Assembly: GCF_016756395.1 (NCBI RefSeq)
Contig: NZ_AP018365.1
Location: 1,681,501-1,745,500 of the forward strand
DNA length: 64,000 nt
Direction: 5' to 3'
DNA from: Streptomyces sp. SN-593
GTDB taxonomy: Bacteria > Actinomycetota > Actinomycetes > Streptomycetales > Streptomycetaceae
Within the stretch, counting starts at the first letter, position 1; every line of letters starts with the position of its first letter. This document shows positions 1 through 8,691 of this stretch, piece after piece. The translations under genes were made by a program, and so were the position numbers. Under the pieces are notes generated by a model that saw only the letters and a list, made by a program, of their open reading frames with translations, had not been told where the DNA came from and made no database searches.

Positions 1-1
1 C

Positions 2-3000
2 GTCTCGGTCTACCAGACCTACGGTGGCGGCGGCTGGTCGGTGTACGGCGGCACCAGCGCGTCGTCCCCGATCATCGCGGGCGTCTACGCCGCGGCCGGC
101 ACCCCCGCCGACGGCACGTACCCCAACGCGTACCCGTACGCGCAGACCGGCGCGCTCAACGACGTGACCAGCGGGAACAACGGGAGCTGCACCCCCGCCG
201 CGCTGTGCACCGCCGGCACCGGGTACGACGGCCCGACCGGGCTGGGCACGCCCGACGGCCTGGACGCCTTCCGCAGCGGCCCGCACGGCGTGATCACCGG
301 CAAGGTCACCGACCACGCCAGCGGCGCCCCCGTCTCCGGCGCCACCGTCAAGGCCGGCGACCACAGCGCCACCTCGGGCACGGACGGCACCTACACGCTC
401 GACGTCCCGCCGGGTTCCTACGACCTGACGGCCTCCGCCTACGGCTACGCGGACGGCTCGGCGAGCGGCGTGCAACTCGACGACGGCGCCACCGTCACGC
501 AGTCCTTCGCGCTGGACCCGGTGCCGACGCAGACCGTCTCCGGCAAGGTCACCGACGGTTCCGGCCACGGCTGGCCGCTCTACGCGAAGATCACCGCGGC
601 CGGCGTGCCCGGCGGCCCGGTCTTCACCGACCCGACCACCGGCGACTACTCCCTGACGCTGCCGCAGAACAGCTCCTACACGCTGCACGTCACCGCCGAC
701 TACCCCGGTTACAAGGCCGTGGACCAGACGGTCGCCGTGGGCACCGCCGACCGGACGGCGAACGTGTCGGTGCCGGTCGACCCGGCCTCCACCGACGCGC
801 CCGGCTACTCCGTCACGCTGAGCGGGTCGACCGAGCCCTTCACCTCCACCACCGGCCCGCCGGACGGCTGGATCGTCTCCGACGCGGACGGCACCGACGG
901 CGGCTGGACCTTCGACGACCCGGGCTCCCGCGGCAACCTCACGGGCGGCGAGGGCGGCTTCGCCATCGTCGACAGCGACCACCTCGGCCAGGGCGCGAGC
1001 CAGGACACCTCGCTGGTGTCGCCGTCCTTCGACCTCAGCTCCGCCGCCGGCCCGCTGCTGAGCTTCGACACCGACTACAAGCCGTACACCGGCTCCACCG
1101 CCGACGTGGACGTCTCCACCGACGGCGGCAGCACCTGGTCCACGGTGTGGAGCAGGACCAGCACCGCCGCCAACGGCCACGTCGAGGTCGCGCTGAGCGA
1201 CGCCGCGGGCAAGAGCGACGTCGAGGTGCGCTTCCACTACACCGGCGACTGGGCCTACTGGTGGCAGGTGGACGACGTCTTCCTCGGCCAGCGCAGCTAC
1301 GACCCGGTGCCCGGCGGCATCGTGGTCGGCAACGTCACCGACGCCAACACCGGGGACGGTGTGGACGGTGCCACCGTCACCAGCGGCGACGCGCCCGACG
1401 ACCACACCACCACCGTGGCCACCCCGGACGACCCCGCCGTGGGCGACGGCTTCTACTGGCTGTTCTCGCACAAGACCGGCAAGCACCCGCTGACGGCGGC
1501 GGCCTCGCACTACACCTCCGCCACCGCGACCGCCAACGTGCCCTCCGACGGCACGGTGGACCGCGATCTCAGCCTGAAGGCCGGGCAGTTGAGCGTGACG
1601 CCGGCCTCGATCGCCAAGACCGCGGCGTGGGGCGCGACCGCCACGCAGAAGCTCACCGTGAAGAACACCGGCACCGCGCCGGCCACCCTCACCCTGGGCG
1701 AGACCCCCGGCGGCGTCACGGTGCAGGCCAAGGGCGCCCCGCTGAACCTGGTCAAGGGCGACTACTCGCCGCTGTCCCTGGCGAAGCACTCCCGCTCCAC
1801 CGCCAAGTCCGGAGCGGACGCCGCGGGTTCGAGCCCGGCGGGCGCCACTCCCGAGGCCGCCACCGCGGCGCAGGGCGCGGCCGGTGACGCCTGGCAGCCG
1901 GTTCCCGACCTCCCGGTGGCCACCGGGGACAACACGGTCGACAGCTGGCAGGGCACCGTCTACTCGGCGTTCGGCTTCACCGGCGCCACCGACACCAGCG
2001 ACCTGTACGCCTACAGCGCGGACAGCGGCGCGTGGACGAAGCTGGCCCCGGCCGCCGACACCCGCGAGTCGCCGGCGCACGGCATCATCGACGGCAAGCT
2101 GTACGCCGCCGGCGGATGGGGCCCCGACGGCTCGCCCGACGCCAAGCTGGAGATCTACGACATCGCCGGCAACACCTGGTCGACGGGTGCGAACGCGCCC
2201 AAGCCGTACGCCGGTTCGGGCACGGCGGTGCTCGACGGCAAGCTGTACTCGGTCGGCGGCTGCACCGCCACCGCCTGCGGCACCACCGACGTGACCGCGT
2301 ACGACCCGGCCAGCGACTCCTGGTCGACCCTCGCGTCCTACCCGGAGTCGGTGGCGTGGGAGTCCTGCGGCGCGATCGCGGGCAAGCTGTACTGCTCCGG
2401 CGGCACCACCGACGCCGGCAGCATCAGCCACGCCTACGTCTACGACCCGGCGGCGGACTCCTGGTCGCCGATCGCCGACCAGCCCACCGACGCGTGGGGC
2501 TCCTCCTACGCGGCGGCGAACGGCCTGCTGCTGGTCAAGGGCGGCGCGATCAACGACGCCGCCGCGCTGACCAACCAGACCTGGGCGTACGACCCCACCG
2601 CCGACTCCTGGACCGCGCTGCCGAACGCCGACTCCTCGCTGTACCGGGGCGGCGGCTCGGTCGGCTTCTACTCGGTCGGCGGTCTGGTCGGCAGCACCCC
2701 GGACGGCACCTCGGAGGTGCTGCCCGGTTACGACCAGGTCGGCTCCACCGACGTCACCTGGCTGTCCGAGAGCGCCGACACGGTGACCGTGCAGCCCGGC
2801 AAGAGCGCGAGCGTCACGGTCACGCTCGACGCGTCGGTGCCGGAGATCACCCAGCCCGGCACGTACACCGCCTCGTTGAACCTCGCCGGCGACACCCCGT
2901 ACCGGCTCACGCCGGTCGGTGTCTCGTTCACCGTCAAGCCCCCGGCCACCTGGGGGAAGATCGCCGGCACCGTCACCGCCTCCGGCGGCGCCCCGCTCGC

Positions 3001-3205
3001 CGGCGCGACCGTCCAGATCGACACCTGGGCCACGCACTACACCCTGAAGTCCGCCAAGGACGGGACCTACGCGCTCTGGCTCGACGTGCGCAACAACCCG
3101 CTCCAGGTCATCGTGGCGAAGGACGGCTACCAGCCCACCGTGGCCACCGAGAAGCTCAAGAAGGGAGCCACCACGACGGCGGACTTCGCGCTGCTGAAGG
3201 ACTGA
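2..3205 (+). CDS. Secreted S53 (sedolisin) serine-carboxyl peptidase, C-terminal part with kelch and carboxypeptidase-regulatory-like domains (5' partial)
   Basis: The reading frame is open from the first bases, so the gene starts upstream; 1067 residues are visible. Near the N-terminal edge, YGGTSASSP is the sedolisin nucleophile motif (Ser about residue 19), and the later GYDGPTGLGTP matches the family's C-terminal calcium-binding end. Catalytic Glu and Asp must lie upstream. After the peptidase come two carboxypeptidase-regulatory-like beta-sandwiches (about residues 105-265), a jelly-roll-like module with a DVSTDGGSTWS stretch, a third sandwich, about five kelch repeats (about 630-900; units such as KLYAAGG, KLYSVGG and KLYCSGG), an Ig-like segment, and a last carboxypeptidase-regulatory-like domain. 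Such proteins are exported and act on extracellular protein. The kelch plus adhesion modules suggest substrate or surface binding (inference). Family call is firm; substrate unknown. Confidence 0.85.
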   Translation, partial: VSVYQTYGGGGWSVYGGTSASSPIIAGVYAAAGTPADGTYPNAYPYAQTGALNDVTSGNNGSCTPAALCTAGTGYDGPTGLGTPDGLDAFRSGPHGVITGKVTDHASGAPVSGATVKAGDHSATSGTDGTYTLDVPPGSYDLTASAYGYADGSASGVQLDDGATVTQSFALDPVPTQTVSGKVTDGSGHGWPLYAKITAAGVPGGPVFTDPTTGDYSLTLPQNSSYTLHVTADYPGYKAVDQTVAVGTADRTANVSVPVDPASTDAPGYSVTLSGSTEPFTSTTGPPDGWIVSDADGTDGGWTFDDPGSRGNLTGGEGGFAIVDSDHLGQGASQDTSLVSPSFDLSSAAGPLLSFDTDYKPYTGSTADVDVSTDGGSTWSTVWSRTSTAANGHVEVALSDAAGKSDVEVRFHYTGDWAYWWQVDDVFLGQRSYDPVPGGIVVGNVTDANTGDGVDGATVTSGDAPDDHTTTVATPDDPAVGDGFYWLFSHKTGKHPLTAAASHYTSATATANVPSDGTVDRDLSLKAGQLSVTPASIAKTAAWGATATQKLTVKNTGTAPATLTLGETPGGVTVQAKGAPLNLVKGDYSPLSLAKHSRSTAKSGADAAGSSPAGATPEAATAAQGAAGDAWQPVPDLPVATGDNTVDSWQGTVYSAFGFTGATDTSDLYAYSADSGAWTKLAPAADTRESPAHGIIDGKLYAAGGWGPDGSPDAKLEIYDIAGNTWSTGANAPKPYAGSGTAVLDGKLYSVGGCTATACGTTDVTAYDPASDSWSTLASYPESVAWESCGAIAGKLYCSGGTTDAGSISHAYVYDPAADSWSPIADQPTDAWGSSYAAANGLLLVKGGAINDAAALTNQTWAYDPTADSWTALPNADSSLYRGGGSVGFYSVGGLVGSTPDGTSEVLPGYDQVGSTDVTWLSESADTVTVQPGKSASVTVTLDASVPEITQPGTYTASLNLAGDTPYRLTPVGVSFTVKPPATWGKIAGTVTASGGAPLAGATVQIDTWATHYTLKSAKDGTYALWLDVRNNPLQVIVAKDGYQPTVATEKLKKGATTTADFALLKD

Positions 3206-3242
3206 CCGGGCCGCCGTCCCGGGACCGGGACGGGCCACGGCC

Positions 3243-3274
3243 GGGGGCGGGTGCCGCGCGCGGCACCCGCCCCC
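3243..3274. terminator. Perfect inverted repeat between convergent genes
   Basis: Fourteen-base perfect arms beginning GGGGGCGGGTGCCG around a CGCG centre, placed between the convergent peptidase and SGNH hydrolase genes. It can serve as a bidirectional factor-independent terminator; there is no strong T-run, as is usual in this GC range. Confidence 0.7.
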
Positions 3275-3309
3275 CTCGTTCCCGGGTCGGCGGGCGGACC
3301 CGCCGCGCG

Positions 3310-4632
3310 TCAGCTCGGCAGCGTCCAGTGCTGCGCGCCGGTGCCGTTGCAGTCCCAGATCTGCAACTGCGTGCCGTCGGCCGTCGAGGCGTTCGGGTCG
3401 TCCAGGCAGCGCCCCGACTCCGGGTTGACCAGGGAGCCGTTCGCGCCCGGCAGCCAGCGCTGCGCGCCGGTGCCGTTGCACTGCCACCACTGCACCAGGG
3501 TGCCGTCGGCGGTGCCGCTGCCGCTGACGTCCAGGCAGCCGCCGAGCGCGCGCAGCGTGCCGCCCGCGCCGGGCACCGCCGTCCACTTCTGCGCGCCGGT
3601 GCCGTTGCACCCCCACAGTTGGACGTGCGTGCCGTTGGTGGTCCCGGAGTTGGCGACGTCCAGGCACTTGCCCGCGATCCCGGCGGCGACCGGACCGGTG
3701 GCGGTCTGGCCGGTCGAGGCGAGCGCGGACTCCACCAGCGCGGCCGCCCCGCTCATCCCGGCCTCGTTCGGGTGGTACTGCGAACGGCCGGCGGCGGGCG
3801 TGTACGTCTCCACCCACGGGGTGGCCGCACAGGCGTCGTGGCCGTGGCTCGCGGCGGCCAGGTCCACCAGGGTGGCGCCGGTCGCGGCGGCGGCCGTCGC
3901 CGTCGCGTCCACCAGCCGGGACGCGATGCTGCGCTCGTAGGCGGCCTGGTCGGCGGTGAGCGGCACCCCGGTGCACACCCCGGAGTCCGGCAGGATGGTG
4001 AAGTAGTTGACGAACAGCACCTTCGCCTGCGGGGCGGTGGCGTGCACCGCGGTGACCACGTTCTCCAGCCGCCCGGCCAGCACCCCGAAGGTCTGGTCGA
4101 TCGACGTGCGGTCCACGCTGCCGCAGTTGGAACCGCCGCCGGTCTGGCAGGAGTAGGAGTCGATGCTGCCCAGGTAGTCCACGTCGTTGCCGCCGATGGT
4201 GACGGTGACGAGTTTGGTGGAGCTGGTGACCGCGTCGATCTGCGGCGGCTGGCCCGCCTGGTCGGTGGTCAGCACGTTCGCCGTCGTCGCCCCGCTGCAC
4301 GAGGCGTCGGTGAGGTTCGCGCCGATGTCGCGCGCCACCTCGCTGGCGTAGTTGTTCTGCGACCGGGCGCAGGCCGCCGCGCCGGTGCCGGTCTGGCTCG
4401 GCGGGATGCCCGGGCCGGCCGCGAACGAGCTGCCCATCGCCACGTAGTCCAGCCCCGCGGCGGTCGCCGCCGGGGTCACCGCCCGGCCCGCCGAGGGCGC
4501 CGCCGGGGTGCCGGCGAACGCGGCGGGTGCCAGGAGCACCGCCGAGGCCGCCAGCGCCGCCGCGACGCCGGCGGGCACCCACACCCGCCGCCGCCCGGCC
4601 GCCGGCCTTCCGCTCTGCCGAGAAGTTCCCAT
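3310..4632 (-). CDS. Secreted SGNH/GDSL hydrolase with C-terminal ricin-type beta-trefoil lectin domain
   Basis: 440 residues. The ATG at 4632 is preceded by GGAGGTGGC, which decides this start over longer upstream options. A signal peptide (basic start, hydrophobic VPAGVAAALAASAVLL, AFA-G cleavage near residue 40) sends it out of the cell. The SGNH hydrolase domain follows: block I reads MGSSFAAGPG (Ser about 69; the usual GDS is GSS here), block III is IGGND, and block V is YHPNEAG with the catalytic His. Residues about 318-440 form a ricin B-type trefoil with three QxW repeats (QKW, QRW, QHW), a carbohydrate-binding module. Expected activity is esterase or lipase on an acylated polysaccharide or lipid (inference from domain pairing). 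It is convergent with the S53 peptidase gene. Confidence 0.88.
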   Translation of the reverse strand: MGTSRQSGRPAAGRRRVWVPAGVAAALAASAVLLAPAAFAGTPAAPSAGRAVTPAATAAGLDYVAMGSSFAAGPGIPPSQTGTGAAACARSQNNYASEVARDIGANLTDASCSGATTANVLTTDQAGQPPQIDAVTSSTKLVTVTIGGNDVDYLGSIDSYSCQTGGGSNCGSVDRTSIDQTFGVLAGRLENVVTAVHATAPQAKVLFVNYFTILPDSGVCTGVPLTADQAAYERSIASRLVDATATAAAATGATLVDLAAASHGHDACAATPWVETYTPAAGRSQYHPNEAGMSGAAALVESALASTGQTATGPVAAGIAGKCLDVANSGTTNGTHVQLWGCNGTGAQKWTAVPGAGGTLRALGGCLDVSGSGTADGTLVQWWQCNGTGAQRWLPGANGSLVNPESGRCLDDPNASTADGTQLQIWDCNGTGAQHWTLPS

Positions 4633-4695
4633 GCCACCTCCAACCATGGGGAGCCGCACCGCGGCTCCGAGGACACTGCGCGCCGTGCTTGTGCT

Positions 4696-4764
4696 CGTGC
4701 TCCGTGCTCCGTGCTCCGTGCTCTGCGAACTGCGCACTGCACACCGCGGACCGCGGACCGCGGA
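4696..4764. repeat. Two adjacent heptanucleotide tandem repeats
   Basis: CGTGCTC is repeated four times head-to-tail (4696-4723), and 20 bases later CCGCGGA is repeated three times (4744-4764). They lie in the leader region upstream of the SGNH hydrolase gene and downstream of the doubtful gene at 4841-5284. The 7-base period is that of known short tandemly repeated repetitive sequences; function unknown. Confidence 0.8.
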
Positions 4765-4840
4765 CCGTGCTTCGTGCGCCTGACTCGCCGCGCACCGGGG
4801 CCTGGCGGCACCCGGTGCGCGGGAGAAGGGTGGGCGGCCG

Positions 4841-5284
4841 TCAGCCGCCGAGGACGGCCCCCACCGTGTGGCGGCCGGTCGCGCCGGCGGGCAGGGGCGG
4901 GGCGGGGCGGCGGCCGTCCACCGCGCACGCGTGCACCCGGGTGCCGGACCCGCGCGGTGCGACGTCGACGGGCGCGCCGCGGTACGGCGGCCCGGAGAGG
5001 GGCGCCCGCCCCCGGCCGGCCGGCAGCGGCGGCGAAGGCCGCGGGCCCCGCTCGGTGCGGTCGGCCCCGCTCGGCCCGGCGAGGACCGTCCGCCGGTCTC
5101 CGGTCGCCGAGCACGCCTGGTCCGGCTGCGAGGCGGGGTGGGAGGCGGTGCCGTCGCCGCCGGTCCGCGGGCCGCCGCCCACCGCGCGGGTGCAGGCGGT
5201 TCCCAGGACACCGCGTCCGGTGGGGTGGTCCGGCCCGCGTCGTGCTCCGCGCCCGGGCTCCCGCGCCGCCGTGACCGACTCCAT
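4841..5284 (-). CDS. Doubtful 147-residue protein, possible remnant of a carbohydrate-related secreted protein
   Basis: The ATG at 5284 has a good ribosome site (GAGAGGAG about 8 bases upstream), G/C at third positions is very high, and the frame ends in TGA. The translation has no signal peptide and no recognised domain: it is Arg/Gly/Pro-rich for about 100 residues. The last 45 residues (with GAPVDVAPRGSGTRVHA and LPAGATGRHTV) read like the final beta-strands of a glycosidase-associated sandwich domain. A LacI-type operator sits 70 bases upstream. It may be a real small gene, or the fused ends of a larger sugar-responsive gene after an internal deletion. I do not assign a function. Confidence 0.35.
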   Translation of the reverse strand: MESVTAAREPGRGARRGPDHPTGRGVLGTACTRAVGGGPRTGGDGTASHPASQPDQACSATGDRRTVLAGPSGADRTERGPRPSPPLPAGRGRAPLSGPPYRGAPVDVAPRGSGTRVHACAVDGRRPAPPLPAGATGRHTVGAVLGG

Positions 5285-5594
5285 GGCGTCCACTCCTCTC
5301 GCCCCCGGGCCCGCCGGAGCGGCACCGGCGGCGTGCCGGAACGTGACCAGTGATGGCAACGTTGTCAAAGTGTCAAGGGGGAAGCTAGCAGCCCGCGTTG
5401 ACACCGCCAAGGGGTCCGACACCACCTCCTGGGGCGCGTCCCGCACAGTCCGGTCGTGCGCCCGGAGGGCGGGCCAGGGGTTATCTGGTGCTCCCGCACA
5501 CCCTCCGGCTGGGAGGCACCCCGAGCGCCGCCGGCCGGGCGGGCTGTGCGGACACGTCCCGGGGGCCGTCCGGCGGACGGGTCCGCCGCGGCCT
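5285..5594. other. Gene-free stretch with one operator
   Basis: About 310 bases between the doubtful gene and the DUF4232 lipoprotein gene. It holds the palindrome at 5354-5367 and, near 5480-5515, an imperfect GTGCTCCC/GGGAGGCAC dyad. I see no RNA gene or convincing reading frame. Confidence 0.5.
5354..5367. promoter_or_regulatory. LacI-family-type operator palindrome
   Basis: TGGCAACGTTGTCA is a palindrome with central CAACGTTG, the symmetric CG-centred form typical of LacI/CcpA-family operators of sugar genes in actinomycetes. The same core (ACAACGTTGT) occurs twice in the GH92 mannosidase gene 21 kb away. It lies 70 bases upstream of the minus-strand ATG at 5284. Confidence 0.6.
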
Positions 5595-6314
5595 CTACTT
5601 GTTGCCGTGCACCGGGCCGACCCGCAGGTTCTGCACCGAGGAGCCCACGCACTCCTGCTTGTTCCACGGGATGTCGAGGGACGCCTTCTGGTTCGGCGGG
5701 TAGACGCGCAGGGACGGCACGGTGGTCAGGTCGCAGGTGCCCGCGGAGTAGCCGCCCTCGCCGTTGACGGTCTGCACGTCGGCGTAGGCGTGCGCGTTCG
5801 GGATGAGGGTGACCCGGGTGGCGGGGGTGTCGGCGGTGCGCGTGGCCGCCTTGCCGAGCTGCACGTCGTGGGCCTTCACGAAGGACACCCCGGGGTAGCC
5901 CGAGAGGGTGCAGGGCGAGGAGCCGGTGTTCTGGAAGACGATCTGGAAACCGGTACTGCCCGCACCGGTGGAGAAGTTGGCGGTGGTCGCCTTCAGCTGG
6001 CCGGTGGCGCAGCCGGGCACCGTGGTGCCGGCCGAGGCGGTGCTGCCGGACCCGCCGCTCGTCCCGCCCGACCCGCCGACGGCCGTCGTACCCGCACCGC
6101 TGCCGCCGACGGTGGCCGGCTGGGCGGTCTGCCCGTCCGCCGAGTCGTCGCCGGGCGGAGTGCTCGTCCCGGACGGCGCCGAGGCACTGGCGGAGGACGC
6201 GGCGTCGGAGGTGTCGGACGCGTTGCTGTCGTCCGGTCCGCAGGCCGCGAGCGCGAGGCCGGCGGTGGCGAGCACGACGACGAGGGTTCCGGTCCTGACG
6301 GTCCTGGTGCGCAT
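5595..6314 (-). CDS. DUF4232 domain lipoprotein
   Basis: 239 residues. The start at ATG 6314 gives a proper lipoprotein signal (MRTRTVRTG, hydrophobic stretch, LALAAC lipobox with Cys about residue 25). A Ser/Thr/Gly/Ala-rich linker spans about residues 30-100. The DUF4232 domain follows with paired cysteines (PGCATGQLKA, SPCTLSGYPGVSF, GTCDLTTVPSLRVYPP, KQECVGSSV), so probably two disulfides outside the membrane. Family function is not known; the members are exported Ig-like domains found widely in Streptomyces. A longer frame upstream exists, but it would bury the signal peptide, so I reject it. Confidence 0.85.
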   Translation of the reverse strand: MRTRTVRTGTLVVVLATAGLALAACGPDDSNASDTSDAASSASASAPSGTSTPPGDDSADGQTAQPATVGGSGAGTTAVGGSGGTSGGSGSTASAGTTVPGCATGQLKATTANFSTGAGSTGFQIVFQNTGSSPCTLSGYPGVSFVKAHDVQLGKAATRTADTPATRVTLIPNAHAYADVQTVNGEGGYSAGTCDLTTVPSLRVYPPNQKASLDIPWNKQECVGSSVQNLRVGPVHGNK

Positions 6315-6513
6315 GGTCCTTGCCTTTCCTGTGCGGTCACTGAGGCGTGTGGTGCGCCTCCGTTGATCGTGTACCCACAGATTCGGCATGTCAGCGGCCG
6401 TCCGGGTCTCGTTACACAGCGGGGACACAACGGGGCATCCGCCGCGACATCCCTCCGGCCATCGTGACGGAAGCGGACGAACCGGCGCCGCCGGGCCTCC
6501 CCGGGGACGACGA

Positions 6514-6551
6514 ACGGGCGGTCGCCGCGTGTTCACGCGGCGACCGCCCGT
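6514..6551 (-). terminator. Strong terminator of the suf operon
   Basis: Perfect 18-base arms (left arm begins ACGGGCGGTCGCCGCGTG) around a two-base centre, 37 bases past the stop of the last suf gene. This is the only strong hairpin downstream of the operon. Confidence 0.8.
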
Positions 6552-6588
6552 CACCGAGGTCGCGGGCCGACGGGGCCGGCCGGACGGA

Positions 6589-6948
6589 TCAGACGTTGAA
6601 GCCGAGGGCGCGCAACTGCTCGCGGCCGTCGTCGGTGATCTTGTCCGGGCCCCACGGCGGCATCCAGACCCAGTTGATCTTGAGGTCGCGCACGATGCCC
6701 TCGGTCGCCGAGGTCGCCTGCTCCTCGATGACGTCGGTCAGCGGGCAGGCCGCCGAGGTGAGCGTCATGTCGAGGGTGGCGACGTTGGTGTCGTCGATGT
6801 GGATGCCGTAGATCAGGCCGAGGTTGACCACGTCGATCCCCAGCTCGGGGTCGACGACGTCGTAGAGCGCCTCGCGCACCTCCTCCTCGGAGGCCGGGGT
6901 GGTGCTCAGGCCGTTGGGTACCGTGTCGGGCACGGCGTTCTCGGTCAT
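6589..6948 (-). CDS. sufT: MIP18/PaaD-type metal-sulfur cluster assembly protein (SufT-like)
   Basis: 119 residues, a single DUF59/MIP18 domain. Visible signatures are EEEVREALYDVVDPELGIDVVNLGLIYG near the start of the domain and the Cys-containing MTLTSAACPLTDVIEEQ loop. Members help mature Fe-S proteins in the cytoplasm and lie in suf operons across Actinobacteria. Its ATG overlaps the sufU stop as ATGA, so it is the last gene of the operon. The symbol follows the usual usage for DUF59 proteins in suf operons; the exact partner proteins are unknown. Confidence 0.9.
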   Translation of the reverse strand: MTENAVPDTVPNGLSTTPASEEEVREALYDVVDPELGIDVVNLGLIYGIHIDDTNVATLDMTLTSAACPLTDVIEEQATSATEGIVRDLKINWVWMPPWGPDKITDDGREQLRALGFNV

Positions 6949-7400
6949 GCGGGCTTCCCTTCAGCCAGCGCCTGGGCGGTGGCGTCCTTCCATGCCATCC
7001 AGCTCAGCAGGGCACACTTCACGCGGGCGGGGTACTTGGAGACGCCGGCGAACGCGACGGCGTCCTCCAGCACCTCCTCCATCGCGTCGTCGGGCTCGAT
7101 GCGGCCGCGGGACTGCATCAGCTCCAGGAAGGTCTCCTGGATCTTCTGCGCCTCGGCGATCTCCTTGCCGACCAGCAGGTCGTTCAGCACCGAGGCGCTG
7201 GCCTGGCTGATCGAGCAGCCCTGCCCCTCGTAGGAGATGTCCCCGATCACGCTGCCGTCCAGCCGCACCCGCAGCGTGACCTCGTCACCGCAGGTGGGGT
7301 TGACGTGGTGCACCTCGGCCTGGCCGTCGCGCAGCCCGCGGCCGTGCGGGTGCTTGTAGTGGTCCAGGATCACGTCCTGGTACATCGAGTCGAGTTTCAC
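6945..7400 (-). CDS. sufU: SufU Fe-S assembly protein, sulfur acceptor for SufS
   Basis: 151 residues, full length for SufU. The N-terminus (LDSMYQDVILDHYKHPHGRG) is typical. The three conserved cysteines are in NPTCGDEV, GQGCSISQASAS and VKCALLSWMAWKDA; with Asp of CGDE they bind zinc. SufU swaps its zinc ligand with the SufS active site to accept persulfide sulfur. The gene follows sufS after 13 bases and overlaps the sufT-like gene by four bases. Confidence 0.95.
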   Translation of the reverse strand: MKLDSMYQDVILDHYKHPHGRGLRDGQAEVHHVNPTCGDEVTLRVRLDGSVIGDISYEGQGCSISQASASVLNDLLVGKEIAEAQKIQETFLELMQSRGRIEPDDAMEEVLEDAVAFAGVSKYPARVKCALLSWMAWKDATAQALAEGKPA

Positions 7401-7413
7401 AGCAGCACCGCCA

Positions 7414-8691
7414 TCAGCCGAAGAAGTTCCGGACCTGCTCCAGCCCCTCGACCAGGGCGTCGACCTCGGCCGGGGTGGAGTACAGATAGAACGACGCTCG
7501 CGTCGTCGCAGGAATTCCGTACCTCAGGCACACCGGGCGGGCGCAGTGGTGGCCGACCCGGACCGCGATGCCCTGCTCGTCCAGCACCTGCCCGACGTCG
7601 TGCGGGTGGATGTCGCCGAGCGTGAAGGAGATCGAGGCGCCGCGGTCCTCACCGGTGGTCGGCCCGATGATCCGCAGGCCGGGGACCTCCAGCAGCCGTC
7701 CGAGGGCGTACTCGGTGATGGCGTGCTCGTGCGCGGCGACGTTCTCCATGCCGAGCGCGTTGAGGTAGTCCACGGCCGCGCCGAGGCCGACCGCCTGGGC
7801 GATCGGCGGCGTGCCCGCCTCGAACTTGTGCGGCGCGGGCGCGTACGTGGAGGAGTGCATCGAGACGGTCTCGATCATCTCGCCGCCGCCGAGGAACGGC
7901 GGCAGGTCCTCCAGCAGCTCCTGGCGTCCCCACAGCACACCGATGCCGGTCGGGCCGAGCATCTTGTGCCCGGTGAAGGCGACGAAGTCCGCGCCGAGCG
8001 CCTGGACGTCCAGCGGCATGTGCGGCGCGGCCTGCGAGGCGTCGATGAGGACCAGCGCGCCGACCTGCTGGGCGCGGCGCACGATCGCCTCGACCGGGTT
8101 GACGGTGCCGAGGATGTTGGACACCAGCACGAAGGAGACGATCTTCGTCTTCTCGGTGATGACCTGCTCGATGTCCGACAGGTCCAGCCGGCCGTCGTCG
8201 GTCAGGCCGAACCACTTCAGCTTCGCGCCGGTGCGCTGCGACAGCAGTTGCCACGGCACGATGTTGGAGTGGTGCTCCATCTCGGTGATGACGATCTCGG
8301 TGTCGCCGTCCACGCGGTAGGGCTCGTCGGCCCAGCCCAGCATGTTCGCCACCAGGTTCAGCGACTCCGACGCGTTCTTGGTGAAGATCACCTCGTCGCG
8401 GCTGGGTGCGTTGACGAAGGCCGCGATCTTGTCGCGGGCGCCTTCGTACAGCGCGGTGGCCTCCTCGGCGAGCACGTGGACACCGCGGTGCACGTTGGCG
8501 TTGGACCGCTCGTAGTAGGCGCTGAGGGTGTCCAGCACCTGGCGCGGCTTCTGCGAGGTGGCCGCGTTGTCGAGGTAGACCAGGCGGCGGTCGTCGTGGA
8601 CCAGGCGGTCCAGGATCGGGAAGTCCTTGCGGATCGCCTCGGTGTCGAGGAGGCCGGCCGGCACCCTGCCGGCCGGCGAGGTCGAAGTCAC
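7414..8691 (-). CDS. sufS: SufS cysteine desulfurase
   Basis: 425 residues. A PLP-dependent fold-type I enzyme that takes sulfur from L-cysteine and hands it to SufU. The PLP lysine is in FTGHKMLGPTGIGVLWG, and the persulfide-forming cysteine is in RVGHHCARPVCLRYG, the short-loop group II layout. The start chosen is GTG 8691, which overlaps the sufC stop (GTGA); the frame stays open further upstream, but that stretch is inside sufC. Length and N-terminus (DTEAIRKDFPIL, LVYLDNAATSQKP) fit the family. Confidence 0.95.
   Translation of the reverse strand: MTSTSPAGRVPAGLLDTEAIRKDFPILDRLVHDDRRLVYLDNAATSQKPRQVLDTLSAYYERSNANVHRGVHVLAEEATALYEGARDKIAAFVNAPSRDEVIFTKNASESLNLVANMLGWADEPYRVDGDTEIVITEMEHHSNIVPWQLLSQRTGAKLKWFGLTDDGRLDLSDIEQVITEKTKIVSFVLVSNILGTVNPVEAIVRRAQQVGALVLIDASQAAPHMPLDVQALGADFVAFTGHKMLGPTGIGVLWGRQELLEDLPPFLGGGEMIETVSMHSSTYAPAPHKFEAGTPPIAQAVGLGAAVDYLNALGMENVAAHEHAITEYALGRLLEVPGLRIIGPTTGEDRGASISFTLGDIHPHDVGQVLDEQGIAVRVGHHCARPVCLRYGIPATTRASFYLYSTPAEVDALVEGLEQVRNFFG

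Noticed and set aside
2032-5274. Very long plus-strand open frame of 1080 codons
   Set aside because: It runs through the peptidase in another frame, then antisense to the SGNH gene; composition is Arg/Ala/Gly-rich as expected for shadow frames at high GC.
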